Shown: piece after piece, positions 5,883 to 8,596 of the stretch
Layout: every line of letters starts with the position of its first letter
Position numbering within the stretch: the first letter of the stretch is position 1
Assembly: GCA_027593305.1 (NCBI GenBank)
Contig: JAQCJA010000168.1
Span: forward strand, 1-8,596
Origin: a bacterium
GTDB taxonomy: Bacteria; Latescibacterota; UBA2968; UBA8231
DNA length: 8,596 nucleotides
Direction of reading: 5' to 3'
The notes under the pieces: generated by a model
Seen by the model: the letters and a program-made list of their open reading frames with translations, nothing else
Told to the model about the DNA's origin: nothing
Databases searched by the model: none
Position numbers and translations under genes: made by a program

Positions 5883-7340
5883 ATGAAGAACGTGCTGTTC
5901 ATCATGTCGGATCAGCAGAAGGCGACGGCGAGCCATCTCTATGGCAGTTCCTTCTGTGCAACGCCATCCATGGCGCGCCTCGCCGCCGATGGTGTGTTGT
6001 TCAAGCACTGCGTGACGCCCCATCCGCTGTGCATGCCGGCGCGCATCTCCGTGTGGGCGGGCCAGTATCCGCACACGCACGGTGGCCGGCGCAACGAAAC
6101 GCCCATGCCCGCCCACACGACGCATGCCTTCCAGTTGTGGCACGACGCGGGCTACCATACCGGTCTGATCGGCAAGAACCATTGCTTCCAGCGCCCGCAG
6201 GATCAGGCGCACTTTGATACGTGGTGCGAGATCGGACATCAGGGCCTGCCGGCGGCGGGCGACACGCGCGGCATGGAGTGGTTCCGGCCACGGGCCGGCA
6301 TTGACGCGGCGCACCTGCATCGGCGCAACATGAAGATGCGCAATCCGCGATTCTCGTACGAGGTCTCCGACTTCCCCCTCGAGGACTACTCCACGGGCCT
6401 CGTCGCAGGGCAGACCGTGCGGTTTCTGCAGCAGCACCAGCACGATCCCTTCGCCCTGTGGGTCTCCTTTCCGGATCCGCACACGCCGTGGGAAATCCAC
6501 AGCAAGTACGCCGGGCTCTTTCCCCCGGAGAGCATCGACATGCCCCCCTGGCGCGACGGTGAGTTTGACGGCGACGAAGTGCCCGAGCGCAACAAGGTAC
6601 TGTATCAGATGCTCGGCATCCGCCAGGATGATCCGGAGGATGTGCGCCGTCTCGTGGGCATCTACCACGGCATGACCCGCTTCGTCGACGACGGTCTCGG
6701 GCAGATTCTTGCCGCCCTCGACGAACTGGGCCTGCGGGACAACACCATCGTCGTGTTCTGCTCCGACCACGGCGACTTCATGGGGGAGCACGCCATGCAG
6801 TCCAAGGGGGGCGTGTTCTACGATTGCCTGACGCGGGTGCCGCTGATCGTGTCATGCCCGGAGGTGATGCCCGCCGGCGCCGTGGACGACAGCATGGTCA
6901 ACCTCATCGATATCGTGCCGACCCTGCTGCAGCTTCAGGGCATGGAGATACCACGATCGATGCAGGGCAAACCGCTGCCCACCGTCACGGACCGTGCGCC
7001 CCGGGACGCAGCCTTTGCCGAATACGGGGCGGGTGGCCCCGCCTTCGGCCAGGCGGATCTGGCGCAGATGCCCAGGCCCTGGGGCTTCGCTACCCTCATC
7101 GACTCGCTGCGCTGGCGCGAAGCCGAGGGCCGGCGCAAGATGGTGCGCACGCGCGCATGGAAGTATGTACACGACCCCATGGGCGACCTGGACGAGCTCT
7201 ACGATCTGCAGGCCGATCCCTGGGAGCTGACCAACGTCGCCGGACGGGCGGGCAAGCAGAGCGTGCTCGCCGACATGCGACTGCGGCTGGCGGATTGGAG
7301 TATGGAAAGCGAGGACAGTCGTCCTGTCCCCCTGCCCTGA
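5883..7340 (+). CDS. Sulfatase (type I, formylglycine-dependent), cytoplasmic
   Basis: 485 residues, full length for the family. Type I sulfatases hydrolyse sulfate esters or sulfamates with a formylglycine made from Cys or Ser. Seen here: MSDQQ (8-12), giving the metal ligands Asp10 and probably Gln11; CMPAR (50-54), the CxPxR modification site with Cys50 as formylglycine precursor; AGQYPHTHG (59-67); GKNH (97-100) with Lys98; FPDPHTPW (196-203) with His200; and SDHGDFMGEH (294-303), giving the metal ligands Asp295 and His296, with Lys308 just after. The C-terminal subdomain ends with RTRAWKYVHDP and DELYDLQADPWELTN (437-451), typical of the family. GGAGG (5866-5870) lies 12 bases before the ATG. 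The protein starts straight into the first beta strand with no signal peptide, so it should be cytoplasmic and act on an imported substrate. The modification enzyme is not in the window. The overall look is near choline-sulfatase and glycan-sulfatase-like groups, but the substrate cannot be named. Confidence 0.94.
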   Translation: MKNVLFIMSDQQKATASHLYGSSFCATPSMARLAADGVLFKHCVTPHPLCMPARISVWAGQYPHTHGGRRNETPMPAHTTHAFQLWHDAGYHTGLIGKNHCFQRPQDQAHFDTWCEIGHQGLPAAGDTRGMEWFRPRAGIDAAHLHRRNMKMRNPRFSYEVSDFPLEDYSTGLVAGQTVRFLQQHQHDPFALWVSFPDPHTPWEIHSKYAGLFPPESIDMPPWRDGEFDGDEVPERNKVLYQMLGIRQDDPEDVRRLVGIYHGMTRFVDDGLGQILAALDELGLRDNTIVVFCSDHGDFMGEHAMQSKGGVFYDCLTRVPLIVSCPEVMPAGAVDDSMVNLIDIVPTLLQLQGMEIPRSMQGKPLPTVTDRAPRDAAFAEYGAGGPAFGQADLAQMPRPWGFATLIDSLRWREAEGRRKMVRTRAWKYVHDPMGDLDELYDLQADPWELTNVAGRAGKQSVLADMRLRLADWSMESEDSRPVPLP

Positions 7341-7368
7341 GCGGGGGCGGGGCGCCGAAGGGGGCAGG
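7323..7368 (+). other. GC-rich inverted repeat over the sulfatase stop codon
   Basis: CCTGTCCCCC (7323-7332) can pair with GGGGGCAGG (7360-7368) with one bulged T, and the C-run can also pair with GGGGG at 7343-7347. The structure covers the sulfatase stop and ends just before an AGGAG at 7371-7375. No U-tract follows. It could limit read-through or affect downstream translation, but GC-rich DNA makes such pairings easily by chance. Confidence 0.2.
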
Positions 7369-7438
7369 TCAGGAGATGACTCCACTTACGGACATCCTGC
7401 CAGCGAAAATCAACACAGACCGCCCCTCGAGTGAGATC

Positions 7439-8485
7439 ATGGACCTGACGCTGACGCGGAAAGAACTGCCCCGGGAAGATGAGCGCCTCGTGCAACGACG
7501 GCGCCGCCCGGCCCTGCGACTGCTGCTGTGTATCGGTGTACTCGGCTCCACAGGTCCGGGTGGGTTCACGACCGTCGCCGCAGAGACAACGCCGACGGGA
7601 CCGGAGTACGAGCCCTGTCACGTCCTGTGTTCCAACGAGATGGGACGCGTCGAGCCATTCCGCCTGGATCCGTTCCTGGCGTCACGGAACTACGCTTTCT
7701 CTCTGTTGTCAGCCTATGTGTCACCTCGGGGACACTATGAGATGTCAGGCTACATCCCCGTCTCGGCAGGTGCCAGCGCCCACGTGCTGCAGGTGGTGCC
7801 CGCATTCTCGTATTTCATCAACGACACGTGGACGGCGCAGTTGCGCCTGCCCTTTGAGTACAACCGCACCCGCGGGCTGGTGCTGCCAACGCTGCACGAG
7901 GAGAACACGAAACACAGCACCATCGAGCCGGACGGCGTGACCCTGTCGTTTGAGTATCGGGTCCCCCGGCGTCTTTTCGCACGCTTCGTCGCCCGCATCG
8001 GCGGCGGCTACCGTCTCAGCATGCCCTCTGGAACCGTCGACGTGGCGGCGGAGTTGCCGCAGCAGCCGGACAAGGCGCTGGAGGCCCTGGGATTCGGCTC
8101 CGATGATCTGTTCGTGACGGGCGGCCTGCGACAGATCCCGTCCCGTGGGGCATGGGTGATCGGCGTTGGCGGCGAGTTGCGGCTGCACACACTCCCCCGC
8201 CTGCGCCGACGTTTCGCCACAACGTATGCGTACTACGTCGATGCCAGCAGACGGACGGGAAGTCGTTGGCAACTCTACGGCAGAGCCAGCGGTTTCTCCA
8301 CCCATATCCGGGTGCCAAAGGTAACCCAGGCCAATCGCGCCATTCTGCTGGCCGGCAGCTACTACCGCTGCTCAGAGGCCGTCACGCTATCTGTGGCCCT
8401 AAAGGGCGAAGTGCCGCTGACGGTCGCCAATACCAACAGCCTGCAGACGATAGGCCTCAACTGGGGTTTCACCGTAGCCCGCTGA
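7439..8485 (+). CDS. Signal-peptide-bearing putative outer-membrane beta-barrel protein
   Basis: 348 residues from the ATG at 7439; the family is not recognised. An arginine-rich stretch (RRRRP, 20-24) precedes a hydrophobic core, ALRLLLCIGVLGS (25-37), and a probable signal-peptidase site, VAA-ET, after residue 48. The mature part has many alternating polar and aromatic strands with Tyr, Phe and Arg, for example YAFSLLSAYVSP (85-96), VTLSFEYRVP (167-176), FARFVARIGGGYRL (180-193), WVIGVGGELRLH (239-250) and ILLAGSYYR (302-310). It ends in a strand-like GLNWGFTVAR. This suggests a beta-barrel of roughly 12 strands in the outer membrane, perhaps a porin-like or transport-associated protein. 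Two cysteines (Cys60, Cys64) near the mature N-terminus could form a disulfide. The start is uncertain. An ATG at 7376 has AGGAG directly touching it, which is too close. A GTG at 7490 would give a more compact signal peptide. Placement after the sulfatase suggests a part in substrate uptake, which is inference. Confidence 0.72.
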   Translation: MDLTLTRKELPREDERLVQRRRRPALRLLLCIGVLGSTGPGGFTTVAAETTPTGPEYEPCHVLCSNEMGRVEPFRLDPFLASRNYAFSLLSAYVSPRGHYEMSGYIPVSAGASAHVLQVVPAFSYFINDTWTAQLRLPFEYNRTRGLVLPTLHEENTKHSTIEPDGVTLSFEYRVPRRLFARFVARIGGGYRLSMPSGTVDVAAELPQQPDKALEALGFGSDDLFVTGGLRQIPSRGAWVIGVGGELRLHTLPRLRRRFATTYAYYVDASRRTGSRWQLYGRASGFSTHIRVPKVTQANRAILLAGSYYRCSEAVTLSVALKGEVPLTVANTNSLQTIGLNWGFTVAR

Positions 8486-8503
8486 GCGCCTTTCGTCGGC
8501 GCT
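8485..8503 (+). terminator. Candidate stem-loop at the end of the gene series
   Basis: AGCGCC (8485-8490) pairs perfectly with GGCGCT (8498-8503) around TTTCGTC, beginning at the last base of the stop codon. There is no U-tract, so it is a poor intrinsic terminator by the usual rule, but its position at a gene end suits termination or transcript protection. Confidence 0.35.
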
Positions 8504-8527
8504 GGCCGAACCGGGAAACGACGGCCA
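8503..8527 (+). other. Second stem-loop sharing a base with the first
   Basis: TGGCCG (8503-8508) pairs with CGGCCA (8522-8527) around 13 bases. It shares T8503 with the preceding hairpin, so the full stems are nearly compatible in tandem. The remaining bases to 8596 show no gene or clear signal. Confidence 0.25.
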
Positions 8528-8596
8528 TCGCCCGCCGCCGCAGCTTGACCCACCAGCATAAATTCCGTTCGTACCCAGTATCGGCTGGCGCCGGCC

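Noticed and set aside
6824..7375. Long rightward open frame overlapping the end of the sulfatase and joining the barrel protein
   Set aside because: The sulfatase frame is strongly supported over the same bases. The overlapping translation is Arg/Gly/Ala-rich with no recognisable motif, as expected for a shadow frame in GC-rich DNA.

Overview
The window is GC-rich, densely coding DNA from an uncultivated-looking Gram-negative bacterium. A signal peptide followed by a beta-barrel-like protein points to an outer membrane. No ribosomal RNA or other marker gene is present, so the lineage cannot be fixed. Several different phytanoyl-CoA dioxygenase (PhyH) family proteins beside a sulfatase and a sialate O-acetylesterase-like protein is a gene mix known from Poribacteria, Latescibacterota and similar environmental groups. 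That placement is inference.

Layout: a partial sialate O-acetylesterase-like gene runs leftward off the window (1-397, minus). It appears to carry a frameshift about 25 bases from the edge. A 162-base divergent spacer follows. All remaining genes point rightward: a PhyH-like Fe(II)/2-oxoglutarate oxygenase fused to a C-terminal HEAT-repeat domain (560-2470); a second PhyH protein with a long N-terminal half (2513-3586); a TviB-type UDP-N-acetylglucosamine 6-dehydrogenase (3604-4890) that abuts or overlaps it; a spacer with a tandem 18-base repeat built from self-complementary blocks (4873-4953); a short canonical PhyH protein (5012-5761); a sulfatase with an intact formylglycine motif and no signal peptide (5883-7340); and a signal-peptide-bearing putative outer-membrane beta-barrel protein (7439-8485). 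The window ends in about 110 non-coding bases with two alternative hairpins.

How they may work together: the sulfatase and the acetylesterase remove sulfate and acetyl groups, which fits use of decorated glycans or other sulfated metabolites. The three oxygenases belong to clearly different subfamilies, so they are not a recent tandem duplication and probably act on different substrates or steps. The dehydrogenase makes an acidic amino-sugar nucleotide normally used for surface polysaccharide, yet none of its usual partners is nearby. The tight spacing of the second oxygenase and the dehydrogenase suggests joint expression. The most unusual non-coding feature is the repeat array after the dehydrogenase, which can fold in two competing registers, one of them a row of GNRA-tetraloop hairpins. 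No CRISPR array, tRNA, rRNA or mobile element was seen.
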